64,000 nucleotides of DNA, taken from contig NZ_MXQF01000008.1 in the NCBI RefSeq assembly GCF_002165575.1, forward strand, positions 148,921 to 212,920. Direction: 5' to 3'. The translations under genes and the position numbers were made by a program. Source of the stretch: Pseudoalteromonas sp. A601. GTDB lineage: Bacteria; Pseudomonadota; Gammaproteobacteria; Enterobacterales; Alteromonadaceae. The notes beneath the pieces were generated by a model. That model worked only from the letters and a program-made list of their open reading frames with translations, was not told the origin of the DNA and ran no database searches. Positions 45,144-52,408 of the stretch are shown here, piece by piece. Position 1 is the first letter of the stretch, and every line of letters begins with the position of its first letter.

Positions 45144-45965
45144 ATGAAACTATATTTAGGTCTCCCCTTCAGTTGTATATTAGCTTTCGCAGCCCCCGTA
45201 CAAGCAAAATCAACATGGTTACTAATCGACAATTTTGAAAGTAATGCGCTTAATTGGACTAAAGCAGATACTCAAAACGACACGAAGCCCTATATTAAGA
45301 ATCCACAAATTACCGAAATACGAGCTGAAAAAACGGGGCATGACACGAATCATTTTTTGATTAAAAAGCCAGCTGAAGAAGGAGTCATAGGTAATCGCAA
45401 AGCACTGAGTTTTTACCCGTTACCAACAGCCGTTGCTGTGGGTGAAACTGTGACCTTTTACACCCGAATAAATGTTGAAAGCTTTCCGAACAATCACGCT
45501 TTTGGCCTTAGTAATTTAGAGCCAGCACAAATAAAGCAACACGGTTACGATGCCTTTGAAGCCACATTACGCGTGACTGATAAAGCAGAATCCAACGGGC
45601 TTAAAAATGATGGTGCTTTAATGGTTAAAACAGATGCTGGCTATAGCAATATTCAGAACTACTCAATGGCCCAATCGGCAAAACCATTAAAGCCCGGTAA
45701 CTGGTACGAAGTTTGGTATGTGGTAAACAATGCTACAGTCAATAATGGTGGTCAGCAATACGATGTATATGTAAAAGGCGGTGAATTTAATCAGCAAACC
45801 CTAGTATATAAAAGTGCTACATTTAGAATGAAACGTGAAAAACCACTCATCTACTTTTTAGCTAACTGCAATACTGGACCAAAGAAAAAGCCTTATGGCA
45901 ATGGTGGCCTCAAATACGACGACCTTTACATGCGCACAGGCAAGGAGTTATCAAGGCCATTTTAG
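45144..45965 (+). CDS. Secreted protein, probable concanavalin-like beta-sandwich
   Basis: 273 residues, not assigned to a family. A signal peptide (MKLYLGLPFSCILAFAAPVQA) is followed by 'WLLIDNFESNALNWTKADTQND', an opening typical of secreted jelly-roll domains. Later segments are strand-like: 'ETVTFYTRINVESFPNNHAFGLSNLE', 'NWYEVWYVVNNATVNNGGQQYDVYVKGGEF' and the end 'LKYDDLYMRTGKELSRP'. The pattern suits a lectin- or polysaccharide-lyase-like fold, and YVKGGEFNQ faintly recalls the YFKAGxYNQ of PL7 alginate lyases. The other PL7 motifs are absent, so no enzyme is claimed. It lies 127 bases after the TonB-dependent receptor, suggesting a joint role in uptake. Confidence 0.7.
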   Translation: MKLYLGLPFSCILAFAAPVQAKSTWLLIDNFESNALNWTKADTQNDTKPYIKNPQITEIRAEKTGHDTNHFLIKKPAEEGVIGNRKALSFYPLPTAVAVGETVTFYTRINVESFPNNHAFGLSNLEPAQIKQHGYDAFEATLRVTDKAESNGLKNDGALMVKTDAGYSNIQNYSMAQSAKPLKPGNWYEVWYVVNNATVNNGGQQYDVYVKGGEFNQQTLVYKSATFRMKREKPLIYFLANCNTGPKKKPYGNGGLKYDDLYMRTGKELSRPF

Positions 45966-46102
45966 AACATAAGTAATAGTGTGAATGAAGCATTTATTAC
46001 AATTGTTTACTTTTAAACATACAACCTAATTGATTTCTATTTATATAACATGAATAATGCCGAACCCAATTCGGGAAATCATAATTATAAAATGGAAACT
46101 AT

Positions 46103-47059
46103 ATGAAAAACCTAATAAAAATAACATTATTGGCCACAACATTTGTTGCTATTCAAGGCTGTGCACCGAGCAGTTACAAAATTACTGCACCAGTAACTTC
46201 AACGAATCAATACCATGTTGAGAATGCACCTAGCCACACACTTCACTTTTCAGATAAACGAGACACCTCAAAAAAGTTCAATCATGGTGTTCTAAAAGCT
46301 GATTTAGTACTCAACGACAAGCCATTGCAGCCTATATCGTTTTTACAAGAACATGTTGTTCTAGAGCTACAAGCTAGAGGCTTACCTGCAAGTGTACTGG
46401 ATACCAGCGATACTGAAATCCGTGTTAACACTCTTAATATGCGAAATCATAGAACAAACGCTTACACGCCGTTTATTACATTTACCATGTTAAGCGCTGA
46501 TATTGTTACGCCAGAACAAACAAAACGTGTTGCTGTTTATGTTAAGCGTGGAAAAGTACCTGTATGGAGCTTTGATGAAATTATTGAACCTACACTTAAT
46601 CAACCTATTGATGTTTTAGTAAAAGAGCTATCAGCCAAAATTAACCAAACTTTGTATAAACAGCAATTGGCAGATAAAGACGTACAAGCACTGATTGCAA
46701 AAATTAAAGCAAACCTTGATAAAGACATTACTTACCTTGATGTATACCAGCTTGGATTTTCAAATAATCCCTCTGCTGTTGACTACCTTGTAGAGTTAAC
46801 AAAACATGACGGCGAATATATTCGCTTAGCTGCAATTTCTTCGCTTGGTACTATACACGCTGTAGAACATTTTCAGCTACTCAAAGATTTGTATAAGAAC
46901 AGCCGAACATGGTCTGATCGCGCAATGGCGCTTAAAGCAATAGGTGATTTAGATACTAGTGAAAGTAGGGTATTCCTAATAAATGCAAAAGAAACATTGA
47001 GTGCAGACGATGATAAAGAATCTATTTGGTCAACAGAGTTAATAGACTTATATTTATAA
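46103..47059 (+). CDS. Putative lipoprotein with C-terminal HEAT-like repeats
   Basis: 318 residues. An N-terminal lipoprotein signal ends in the lipobox-like AIQGC (Cys at residue 20), with Ala at +2, which predicts sorting to the outer membrane. The middle part (about 50-190) is a beta-rich domain with 'KRVAVYVKRGKVPVWSFDEIIEP'. The last third has helical pairs 'PSAVDYLVELTKHDGEYIRLAAISSLGTI' and 'DRAMALKAIGDLDTSESRVFLI', resembling HEAT repeats. No family recognised. It is a single gene with 137 bases upstream and convergent with the SDR gene. Confidence 0.75.
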   Translation: MKNLIKITLLATTFVAIQGCAPSSYKITAPVTSTNQYHVENAPSHTLHFSDKRDTSKKFNHGVLKADLVLNDKPLQPISFLQEHVVLELQARGLPASVLDTSDTEIRVNTLNMRNHRTNAYTPFITFTMLSADIVTPEQTKRVAVYVKRGKVPVWSFDEIIEPTLNQPIDVLVKELSAKINQTLYKQQLADKDVQALIAKIKANLDKDITYLDVYQLGFSNNPSAVDYLVELTKHDGEYIRLAAISSLGTIHAVEHFQLLKDLYKNSRTWSDRAMALKAIGDLDTSESRVFLINAKETLSADDDKESIWSTELIDLYL

Positions 47060-47099
47060 TTGCATAGTAAGATTAGGAGTAGCTAGCTCTGGTTACTCC

Positions 47100-47891
47100 T
47101 TATTTATAATTTGTTTTTGCTGTTAAACGGTTAAAAATCCCAGGAAAAAAACGTTTAATTGTCGGTGCCCAACCACTCAAGCCCTGCCCCACAACAACTT
47201 CATCTTTTTGCTTAGCAATAGCCTGTATCATCTTGTTTGCCGCTAATGATACATTCATGCCGTTTTCTATCGACTGCTCCGGCTTATTTTGTGCAACCCC
47301 ATGTTCATTTAGTGAATTATGTGCAATCGCAGTTTTAATCGAGCCAGGGCAAATAGTTAAACAGTGAATGTTTTTATCTGCTACTTCAGCTCGTAAGCAG
47401 TCCATAAAACCAACAACAGCATATTTACTGCCAGAATAACCTGTACGAAATTTTGACCCAACTTTACCCGCTACACTGCTAATTGACACAATAGAGCCAC
47501 CGCCCTGTTCAACCATAGAAGGTAATACCGCCTTCGTCAGGGCAACTAAACCAAAATAGTTCACTTCCATTAGCTGTCGGTACACAGAAAAATCGTTTTC
47601 TAAAAACAAACTACGTTGAGACACTCCACCATTATTAATTAAAATATCAACCTGACCAATGTCATTAATAGCGCTTTTAACGTGCTGTAAAACTTGCTCT
47701 GGTTGTGCTAAATCAAGCGCAATAACTCGGTGCTTACCCGTTGCTAATTTTATTTTTAATTGCTCTAACTGATCAACACTACGTGCACTTAAAATTATAT
47801 TTGCACCTAAATTTGCCAGTTGAATAGCAAGTTCTTGACCAATACCTGACGACGCACCAGTGATCCAAATAGTTTTATTGTTAAAATTCAT
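47100..47891 (-). CDS. Short-chain dehydrogenase/reductase, DHRS7-like
   Basis: 263 residues, classical SDR. The cofactor glycine motif TGASSGIG is at 11-18. NNGG (usually NNAG) lies in 'ILINNGGVSQRS', a variant also found in DHRS7-type enzymes. The catalytic Ser-Tyr-Lys set is in 'SISSVAGKVGSKFRTGYSGSKYAV'. Arg in ARS after the second strand suggests NADP(H). Substrate unknown. It follows the Mpo1-like gene by nine bases and both run minus, so they form an operon. Confidence 0.9.
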   Translation of the reverse strand: MNFNNKTIWITGASSGIGQELAIQLANLGANIILSARSVDQLEQLKIKLATGKHRVIALDLAQPEQVLQHVKSAINDIGQVDILINNGGVSQRSLFLENDFSVYRQLMEVNYFGLVALTKAVLPSMVEQGGGSIVSISSVAGKVGSKFRTGYSGSKYAVVGFMDCLRAEVADKNIHCLTICPGSIKTAIAHNSLNEHGVAQNKPEQSIENGMNVSLAANKMIQAIAKQKDEVVVGQGLSGWAPTIKRFFPGIFNRLTAKTNYK

Positions 47892-47900
47892 AAACTCTCT

Positions 47901-48404
47901 TTAAGGCTTGCTAGCGCCTGCAATATCAATTACCTGCTGCTCAAGCGAACGATAGAAGCCCATTAAAAATAATGCTTCAGCAAGTACAAATAGTGGCCCA
48001 ATAATTAAGCCTACAATGTCATCAACAAATGCTGGTTTTTTACCTTCATAGTAGTGCCCTATAAATTGCAGCACCCAACCCACTACAAATAAACCAATAC
48101 TAATAACGAGCCAACCCTTAAGGCTTAGCTGTGCAATCACAATAGCGCCCAAACTAAGCAGCACAAGAATAACCGCCATAATAAGCCCCAGTGACACACT
48201 GAGCATTAAGTAATAGACCACGCTTGCGAAAACTACGATTTGCGCGGTATTTATTAAATAGCCAGCAACGGAAAACTCAATACGCGCACATAAACATAAG
48301 ACAGCAAAGACAATTAATGGAATACCAAAAAAATGTGTAAAGACATTGCGCTTAGAGCGATGATAAAGGGCATATTGACCTAGTTGTTGCTGAAGTGTTT
48401 TCAT
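47901..48404 (-). CDS. Mpo1/DUF962 family membrane protein
   Basis: 167 residues. Family hallmarks are the N-terminal 'YALYHRSKRNVFTHFFGIPLIVFAV' and the C-terminal 'QFIGHYYEGKKPAFVDDIVGLIIGPLFVLAEALFLMGF'. They carry the histidines that bind iron in yeast Mpo1, a dioxygenase for alpha-oxidation of 2-hydroxy fatty acids. Four or more membrane helices lie between and after them. Whether this bacterial protein has that activity is not known. Operon with the SDR gene nine bases downstream. Confidence 0.88.
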   Translation of the reverse strand: MKTLQQQLGQYALYHRSKRNVFTHFFGIPLIVFAVLCLCARIEFSVAGYLINTAQIVVFASVVYYLMLSVSLGLIMAVILVLLSLGAIVIAQLSLKGWLVISIGLFVVGWVLQFIGHYYEGKKPAFVDDIVGLIIGPLFVLAEALFLMGFYRSLEQQVIDIAGASKP

Positions 48405-48499
48405 GAGTTACTCTTTTAATTGCAAGAATAAATTCACTGTAGCAAATAGCACCAGGCAAAAATGTCGGCTACCCGACAGTTAGCTATACTAAAATAAAT

Positions 48500-48919
48500 T
48501 TAAACAAATGCACTGATAATTTTACCTTTTTCATGTTCAGGTTTTTGCTCTAGTCGCTCTCGTCCCTTTTGATACTCTTGCTCAAGCATACTTTGCAGCT
48601 CTTGCATTTTTGCTTGTAACGTCTCAATATCAGCACCTTGTTGTTGCATTTGCTCTGCTAGCTCTTCAATTTGGGCCTTTATTTCATCTATTTTTTCTTT
48701 ATCAACACCTAAGCGTTGATAAACAAGGGCTTCTTTAGCTTCTTCTAAAAAGCTTTTATCATGAGTTGGCTGTTTTAACTGAGTGGCAAAATCTTGCTGG
48801 CCAGGTTTTGCCACATCTTTTATTTGATCTACAGGCTTCACGGGCAAGCTAACTTTAGGTGTAGAAGGCGCACTGTATGGCTCTAAGCGATATTGGTTGT
48901 TAAACGTAAGTGATGACAT
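48500..48919 (-). CDS. Hypothetical protein with coiled coil
   Basis: 139 residues, soluble, no signal peptide. A Pro-rich N-terminal third is followed by a long heptad-like helix at about 55-125 ('KEKIDEIKAQIEELAEQMQQQGADIETLQAKMQELQSMLEQEYQKGRERLEQ'). It is a single gene between the Mpo1 operon and the Crp/Fnr gene. No family recognised. The shape would suit a structural or adaptor role, but nothing more can be said. Confidence 0.6.
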   Translation of the reverse strand: MSSLTFNNQYRLEPYSAPSTPKVSLPVKPVDQIKDVAKPGQQDFATQLKQPTHDKSFLEEAKEALVYQRLGVDKEKIDEIKAQIEELAEQMQQQGADIETLQAKMQELQSMLEQEYQKGRERLEQKPEHEKGKIISAFV

Positions 48920-48984
48920 TACTTAAGCTTCCTGCTTTATTTGACTGTATGCATAAATAAAGCAATTATGACGCCAAGTTTCCT

Positions 48985-49665
48985 TTATAGGGGCGGGTTC
49001 AGGTTATCTTCTAATGCAGACTTGTCTAAGATCTCAATACGTTGGTAATACAAAGCAATCAAACCTTGTTTACTCAAGGCCTGAAGGATCTGATTAATTG
49101 TTTGCCGTGTTAAATAAGTTATATCTGCCAACTGTTGTTGCGATAGATAAACATTCGAGCTGTTAGAGTCGAATGCTGTTAACATCAACAGATATTTACC
49201 AACCTTTTGCTGCGCCGATAACAGAGCTTGATCTTCCAAAGACGAAAATAACAATCGTACTTTTTGCGACAATAAAACGCCAAATTCCCGCCAATACGCC
49301 GGATGCTCACTCAACAACTTGTTTAATGCGCGCTCACTCACATGCACAAGCCTAAGTGTTGTTTGCGCATATACGTCATGAGTACGGCTACCACCATCAA
49401 ACAATGCAACTTCACCAAACCACACTGCTTGAGGAATAAAACTTAAAACCGCTTCTTTGCCCTGAGCGTTCCCCCCGCTAACTCTAGCTACACCACTGAT
49501 AACACAATATACACCGCAGTTGTTGTCATCGCGTAAAAATAAAGATTCTCCGGCATTTAATTCAACCACTTTCGCGTGACAAATTAAATCATGCTGCAAG
49601 TGGTTACTACAATTGTTAAACCAATTTCCTTGGTTAATTATCGCACGGTCCTGTTCATTGAGCAT
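48985..49665 (-). CDS. Crp/Fnr family transcriptional regulator
   Basis: 226 residues. A cyclic-nucleotide-binding-like domain spans about 20-135 (GESLFLRDDNNCGVYCVISGVARVS, WFGEVALFDGGSRTHDVYAQT). A long dimer helix leads to a C-terminal winged helix (about 155-210) with 'YLSQQQLADITYLTRQTINQILQALSKQGLIALYYQRIEI'. The four-cysteine cluster of Fnr is absent. The phosphate-binding cassette reads GEVALFDGGSRTHDV, unlike the GELGL...RSA of Crp, so cAMP binding is doubtful. It is divergent from the M20 amidohydrolase gene with 48 bases between starts and may control it. Confidence 0.88.
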   Translation of the reverse strand: MLNEQDRAIINQGNWFNNCSNHLQHDLICHAKVVELNAGESLFLRDDNNCGVYCVISGVARVSGGNAQGKEAVLSFIPQAVWFGEVALFDGGSRTHDVYAQTTLRLVHVSERALNKLLSEHPAYWREFGVLLSQKVRLLFSSLEDQALLSAQQKVGKYLLMLTAFDSNSSNVYLSQQQLADITYLTRQTINQILQALSKQGLIALYYQRIEILDKSALEDNLNPPL

Positions 49666-49713
49666 GGTTTACTCTACATTGATATTAATACACTAATAAT
49701 AAAAGGGATCAGC

Positions 49714-51003
49714 ATGTTACACAAAGTTATTTATAGCAGCCTAATACTAGGCACTCTAGCAACGCCCTGTTTTGCCAGTGACATCAATACAGAGCTTAAA
49801 AAAGCAAATACCAGCGTAAGTGAAAAAGTGATTACGTGGCGTCGGCATTTGCACCAGCACCCAGAGCTCAGTAACCGAGAATTTGAAACGGCTAAATATG
49901 TTACAAAGCATTTAAAATCCCTTGGACTTGAAGTACAAATAGGTATTGCCCATACCGGCGTAGTAGCTAAATTGAAAGGCGGCAAAAAAGGGCCACTTGT
50001 TGCACTGCGTGCTGATATGGATGCCTTACCTGTTACTGAGCAAGTCGATTTACCTTTTGCCTCAACACAAACATCAACCTATCGTGGTAACGAAGTGGGC
50101 GTAATGCATGCCTGTGGCCATGATAACCACGTTGCAATACTCATGGCTGTAGCCGAGTCTTTAGTCAAAATTAAAGATGAATTAGCGGGCGAGGTGCTTT
50201 TTGTATTTCAACCTGCCGAAGAGGGTGCGCCAGAAGGTGAAGAAGGCGGCGCAGAGTTGATGTTCAAAGAAGGTCTATTTAAACAAAAACCTGATGCTGT
50301 ATTTGGATTACATGTGACCAGCTCGTTAAATACAGGCCAAATTGGTTTTCGTGAGGGCCCATTAATGGCCAGTGAAGATTCATTCACTATTAACGTTCAA
50401 GGGCGCCAAACGCATGGTTCACGCCCTTGGAACGGTGTAGACCCAATAGTTGCTTCATCACAAATCATCATGGCCACGCAAACCATTTCATCACGCCAAG
50501 TTGATGTAACTAAAGCGCCATCGGTTATCTCCTTTGGGGCTATTAACGGCGGCGTACGCTCAAACATTATTCCTGATAGCGTTGAACTCATTGGCACTAT
50601 TCGCACCTTTGATCAAACAATGCGAGCCGACATAAAAGAACGATTAGTTAAAACAGCCGAAATGGTCGCTGAATCTGGGGGAGCCAAAGCCGATGTGCAT
50701 ATTGATCACGGCTACCCTGTTACTGTAAACGACATTGCATTAACTCAAAAAATGGCCCCAACACTCGCTAAGGTGGCTGGAGCTGACAACATAATCACTA
50801 CTGACTTAATCACTGGCGCAGAAGATTTTAGCTACTACGCTCTTGAAGTACCTGGTTTATTTTACTTTTTAGGCGTAACACCACAAGGTCAAGACGCAAA
50901 AACAGCACCGAGTAATCATTCGCCACAGTTTTTTGCCGACGAAAAAGCACTGCAGCTAGGAATCGATTCTATGACTCAGTTAGTTGTTGATTACCTACAG
51001 TAA
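49714..51003 (+). CDS. Secreted M20 family amidohydrolase
   Basis: 429 residues from MLHKVIYSSLILGTLATPCFAS, a signal peptide; AAAGGGAT precedes this ATG, while the frame open to 49591 overlaps the divergent regulator. M20D-type metal ligands appear in 'MHACGHDNHVAILM' and 'VFQPAEEGAPEGEEGGAELM', with 'ALRADMDALPV' before them and 'TGAEDFSYYALEVPGLFYFLG' near the end. The branch includes hippurate, indoleacetyl amino acid and N-acyl amino acid hydrolases. The exact substrate is unknown. Periplasmic location is predicted. Confidence 0.92.
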   Translation: MLHKVIYSSLILGTLATPCFASDINTELKKANTSVSEKVITWRRHLHQHPELSNREFETAKYVTKHLKSLGLEVQIGIAHTGVVAKLKGGKKGPLVALRADMDALPVTEQVDLPFASTQTSTYRGNEVGVMHACGHDNHVAILMAVAESLVKIKDELAGEVLFVFQPAEEGAPEGEEGGAELMFKEGLFKQKPDAVFGLHVTSSLNTGQIGFREGPLMASEDSFTINVQGRQTHGSRPWNGVDPIVASSQIIMATQTISSRQVDVTKAPSVISFGAINGGVRSNIIPDSVELIGTIRTFDQTMRADIKERLVKTAEMVAESGGAKADVHIDHGYPVTVNDIALTQKMAPTLAKVAGADNIITTDLITGAEDFSYYALEVPGLFYFLGVTPQGQDAKTAPSNHSPQFFADEKALQLGIDSMTQLVVDYLQ

Positions 51004-51120
51004 CTATTAGTTTAATACCATAGCAGTAGCTTTGTGAAATACGACTACTGCTATTCAGCATAAATAAATACTCCATGAGCTAAGCTTTTTCGCGAATACA
51101 AAACGAGGAAAGGATACCAA

Positions 51121-51747
51121 GTGACAGCAGAATATTTTAATTTTCTAAGTTTAATAGGCGTCGCCTTTTTTGCTATTTCTGGCGCGTTACTTGGGCACGA
51201 TAAAGACATTGGTGGCTTTGGCGTAGTTGTTGTCGGCACCGTCACAGCCTTGGGCGGCGGTACATTACGTGATGTACTGCTTGATCAACCCATATTTTGG
51301 ATTGCAGAACCCAATTATTTATATGCCACTTATGGCTCTATATTTGTAGCCGTTATGTTTATTCGCTACCTACCTGATGTGTCGAACTATTATATGTTAT
51401 TGGTTGATGCCGTTGGCATGGCTATTTTTAATATTGTGGGTATAGAAAAAGCCCTTATAGAAGGCACCACCATGATAGTCGCGATCACCATGGGCATGAC
51501 CACAGGTATTTTTGGTGGCTTAATGCGCGATGTAATATGCCGTGAAGTGCCACTTGTGATGCGCGACGAACTTTATTCTACCACCTGCTTTTGTGGTGGT
51601 CTTACCTACGCTGCACTGTTTTTACTCGAAGTAAACTACATGTGGTGTATTATTGGCTCGCTCTTTGTCACCGTTTTTTTAAGGCTCAGCGCCCTACATT
51701 GGGGCTGGCAACCTAATATATTTAGAAAAAGAACGGTGAGGAAATAG
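51121..51747 (+). CDS. TRIC/UPF0126 family membrane protein
   Basis: 208 residues with seven membrane helices formed by two similar halves. Each half has a Gly-rich motif followed by RD: 'GTVTALGGGTLRDVLL' and 'GMTTGIFGGLMRDVIC'. This matches bacterial trimeric intracellular cation channel homologues (YadS/YicG). The start is a GTG at 51121 with AAGGAT about six bases upstream. The stop TAG at 51745 is the first unit of the heptamer tandem repeat that follows. Confidence 0.92.
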   Translation: MTAEYFNFLSLIGVAFFAISGALLGHDKDIGGFGVVVVGTVTALGGGTLRDVLLDQPIFWIAEPNYLYATYGSIFVAVMFIRYLPDVSNYYMLLVDAVGMAIFNIVGIEKALIEGTTMIVAITMGMTTGIFGGLMRDVICREVPLVMRDELYSTTCFCGGLTYAALFLLEVNYMWCIIGSLFVTVFLRLSALHWGWQPNIFRKRTVRK

Positions 51748-51796
51748 GTTCTAGGTTCTAGGTTCTAGGTTCTAGGTTCTAGGTTCTAGGTTCTAG
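51745..51796. repeat. Heptamer tandem repeat
   Basis: Seven perfect copies of TAGGTTC plus a partial TAG. The first TAG is the stop codon of the TRIC-type gene, so changes in copy number would not alter the protein. Likely grown by strand slippage. Confidence 0.97.
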
Positions 51797-51925
51797 CGTG
51801 AATCATGATGCGAGAAAAGCAATACGCGTATATTTATTCTTGAGGCCATGGTTATGTAGAATGGCTTTTAGTTGATGCACTAAAAACTATTAATGGCTAG
51901 TGAAACAATTAGCAAATTAAATCTG

Positions 51926-52228
51926 TTAGCCTTTGTTCTTAGATTTTATAAGAAACTTTACTGCTCCAAAGTAAACAAATGGTGCCATTACATATAAAAC
52001 TAACAGTGAATCAAAAACTAACAGTGAATCAAAAACTAAGAGCCAGGTTAAGATAACTGATTTGTCTTTTGAGTCACATAGCTCTCGAAATAAAATGCTA
52101 AAGCAATCGCCATCAATTGAAGTCAGAATATATACTGCGATGCACAGTAGAACCAAAGCTATAGATACCCTTTTGAGCATTTCATTTCGGAGCTTTTTAT
52201 TGGGTTTAACTTTCAAACATTTCTCCAA
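51926..52228 (-). CDS. Putative small membrane protein with internal duplication
   Basis: 100 residues by a TTG start at 52228 (AAGG four bases upstream); an ATG at 52180 would give 84 residues without a clear site. Two hydrophobic segments (about 21-40 and 61-92) suggest an inner-membrane protein. An 18-base tandem repeat adds a second 'FDSLLV' in the second helix (VFDSLLVFDSLLVLYV). No family recognised. It lies alone between the heptamer repeat and recD in a region less well conserved in style than its surroundings, so its reality is only moderately supported. Confidence 0.45.
   Translation of the reverse strand: MEKCLKVKPNKKLRNEMLKRVSIALVLLCIAVYILTSIDGDCFSILFRELCDSKDKSVILTWLLVFDSLLVFDSLLVLYVMAPFVYFGAVKFLIKSKNKG
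51996..52039. repeat. 18-bp tandem repeat inside the small membrane protein gene
   Basis: Two perfect 18-base units (51996-52013 and 52014-52031) plus an 8-base partial third. The unit is a multiple of three, so the frame is kept. Confidence 0.95.
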
Positions 52229-52322
52229 AAAACCTTACTCAACTGAAAATATAAGTATGCTGAGTACTGTAGCTTCTAATGACTTACTAACTTAACCCTT
52301 GCTAACTCGCCGACTAAACCAA

Positions 52323-52347
52323 CCACGGCTAAAGCCTGTTCCTACAT
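52323..52347 (-). repeat. REP-like hairpin sequence (single copy seen)
   Basis: On the minus strand TGTAGGAACAGGCTTTAGCCGTGG contains GTAG followed by the hairpin GGCT-TT-AGCC. GTAG-headed palindromes are the form of REP elements mobilised by REP-associated tyrosine transposases. Only one copy is in the window, so the call is tentative. Nearby, imperfect copies of CTTGCTAACTCGC (52298 and 52393 areas) flank it. Confidence 0.35.
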
Positions 52348-52408
52348 AATAAACTTAACACCGCGCTAGTCTATAACCTCGCTAACTTTACTCTTGCTAA
52401 CTCGCTGG

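Noticed and set aside
45144..45965. PL7 alginate lyase
   Set aside because: One strand resembles the YFKAGxYNQ motif, but the R-x-E-x-R and QIH motifs are not seen.
49666..49713. Fnr-type binding site between the regulator and the amidohydrolase
   Set aside because: TTGATATTAATAC has only one convincing half-site.
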